Below are positions 5,205-6,189 of a stretch of 6,189 nucleotides of DNA, in pieces. The DNA is from Elusimicrobiota bacterium (GTDB taxonomy: Bacteria > Elusimicrobiota > Elusimicrobia > 2-01-FULL-59-12 > JACPXA01), in contig JACPXA010000199.1 of the NCBI GenBank assembly GCA_016196785.1, positions 1-6,189 of the forward strand. Direction: 5' to 3'. Made by a program: the position numbers and the translations under genes. Below the pieces are notes generated by a model, which was not told the origin of the DNA, searched no databases, and was given only the letters and a program-made list of their open reading frames with translations. Position 1 is the stretch's first letter, and every line of letters begins with the position of its first letter.

Positions 5205-6189
5205 TCAGAAAGCGAGCTGGAACATCAGCCGAGCTTCCGGGACCGTCTGGCGTTCCACCGAACCGGTTGCGGGCTTGATCACCGAGGCCTGATCCGGCTG
5301 TTCGGTGGAGACATACGAGCCGACGCCATTCTCCGTGAAGACAGGGACATCAATCAGGATCGGCGCATCGGCGACGATTTTCATGTCATGACCCTTCATG
5401 TAGTAGGTGAGTGCGGGCGCCACCTCCTGGATCGGACGAGTCCCTGTCACGGGGACACCCGAGTTGGCGAACTGAGTGTCTGGCACGAGGACCGCATAGC
5501 GCAGGGCCACCTCAAACGGGTTCTTTAGCACTCCAGCCTGTACACGAGCCCCGGCAAGGTCGATTCGACCGTACCGGTTGGAATACCGGCCGTAGTTCAT
5601 CTCGGCTTCGGTTGACCACGCCCATTGGCCGGCGATCGGGCCGCGCGCCGCGGCGTCCCAGCCCGCCTGCCAGAGCTCCCCTCGATCAAACGGCGTCTTG
5701 GCGATGAAGGGATTCCAGTTGCTATTGAGCAGGAGAGATTTTTCCGCCGTCTTGACGTTCAGCACGGTGGAATGCCCGATCCGGGTGTCGCGTAAATAGA
5801 GCGCGTTGAGATAGGCCGCTGTTTGTGTACGCTGCGGATTGAGATCATTTTGGCTGACGGTGTAGATGTCCTTATCAAGGTCGTCATTGTATCCCACTCG
5901 CGCGACGATCATCGGAATGCCCAGAACTTCCGGTAAGAAGCGCTGTGGAACGTCTCGGCCTCCCCCCGTAAAGACCCCGGCGGTCGCCGCCAGCTTGCCA
6001 CGATAGGTATGCACAGCCGCTCCCACGTCACGCCCGACGTTGAAGCCCACGGTCTGGATTGACCGCTCCGTAAACTGGAGTACGCCGGAGTAGGCCAGTC
6101 GCTCGCGGCTATAGGGGACCTTGAATTGCCCAATCTTCAGCCAGGTGGATTCCATCCTTGACACGGGGACATCAAACGAAAAATCCAAC
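5205..6189 (-). CDS. Phosphate-selective porin O/P-like outer membrane protein, C-terminal part
   Basis: The last 327 codons are present; the start lies beyond the right edge. The visible part opens with alternating beta-strand sequence and GQFKVPYSRERLAYSGVLQF-TERS (from about visible residue 17), resembling the GxFKxPF...FxERS block of the OprO/OprP porin family (Porin_O_P). Many amphipathic strands follow, and the protein ends RLMFQLAF, with the terminal Phe typical of barrel proteins recognised by the BAM complex. It would form an outer-membrane channel, possibly for phosphate or other anions, but substrate cannot be read from the sequence. The stop overlaps the SRPBCC start by 1 bp, so the two genes share a transcript. 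OprO/OprP-like porins are widespread and often annotated on weak similarity. Confidence 0.8.
   Translation of the reverse strand, partial: LDFSFDVPVSRMESTWLKIGQFKVPYSRERLAYSGVLQFTERSIQTVGFNVGRDVGAAVHTYRGKLAATAGVFTGGGRDVPQRFLPEVLGIPMIVARVGYNDDLDKDIYTVSQNDLNPQRTQTAAYLNALYLRDTRIGHSTVLNVKTAEKSLLLNSNWNPFIAKTPFDRGELWQAGWDAAARGPIAGQWAWSTEAEMNYGRYSNRYGRIDLAGARVQAGVLKNPFEVALRYAVLVPDTQFANSGVPVTGTRPIQEVAPALTYYMKGHDMKIVADAPILIDVPVFTENGVGSYVSTEQPDQASVIKPATGSVERQTVPEARLMFQLAF

Larger units (their letters stand above)
4440..5205 (-). pseudogene. Exported SRPBCC/START-like protein, frameshifted
   Basis: Two overlapping frames make one protein. The first (5205-4843) starts with a hydrophobic export signal (residues 1-19; either an LVGC lipobox at Cys13 or an SSA-H cleavage site), then the SRPBCC start, VVEAPRHVVWEVLTDYDHIREFV (about 41-63). 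Homology leaves this frame after residue 92 at a run of nine T (plus-strand A 4929-4937). It resumes in the second frame with GRRFSVLLAVREQPLEQILF, DFEFYAGSWQI, LYRLTSKSRF and the C-terminal helix region VRGLLEEVREEILRR. Eight T instead of nine would join them. The family binds hydrophobic ligands; the ligand here is unknown. The natural C-terminus is probably near 4670; the frame continues to 4440 through a palindromic repeat into unrelated sequence. The ATG overlaps the porin stop (TGATG), indicating coupling. This could be a true pseudogene, slippage, or a sequencing error. Confidence 0.8.

Overview
All the convincing genes in this window lie on the minus strand. They look like part of a Gram-negative bacterial chromosome of moderately high GC. 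The outer-membrane porin shows the Gram-negative envelope. The oxidase lacks the usual helix VI glutamate and carries a Tyr-Ser motif there (A2-like). A Nitrospirota- or NC10-like organism is a guess from general style only; nothing here fixes the taxon.

From right to left, in the direction of transcription: the 3' part of a phosphate-selective-porin-like gene enters at the right edge (5205-6189). Its stop codon overlaps the start of an exported SRPBCC/START-like protein gene, which is frameshifted at a 9-base homopolymer (4440-5205). Next is a mosaic stretch of about 0.5 kb (about 4055-4640). It holds a palindromic repeat, an orphan open frame with no recognisable family, an exact 81-bp copy of an internal piece of coxA, and the leader of the next operon with a CRP/FNR-type palindrome.

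From 4054 to the left edge runs a tightly packed terminal oxidase operon: coxC (subunit III), a subunit IV-like small membrane protein, sco (copper chaperone), coxB (subunit II with CuA and no fused cytochrome c), coxA (subunit I), and the first 33 codons of a gene with a twin-arginine signal. Gaps are 1-8 bp or short overlaps, so co-transcription and translational coupling are likely. Together the products would form an aa3-like haem-copper oxidase: Sco loads CuA, soluble cytochrome c (not encoded here) feeds CoxB, and CoxA reduces O2 and pumps protons.

Three points deserve attention. CoxA keeps every metal ligand and the cross-linking Tyr, but an ungapped comparison shows Val in place of the K-channel Lys and Leu in place of the K-channel Ser, and the protein has a two-helix N-terminal extension. 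An exact 81-bp direct repeat, 4093 bp apart, brackets almost the whole cox operon. The SRPBCC gene is broken at a T9 tract. I see no CRISPR array, tRNA, rRNA, complete mobile element or clearly new defence-type system.
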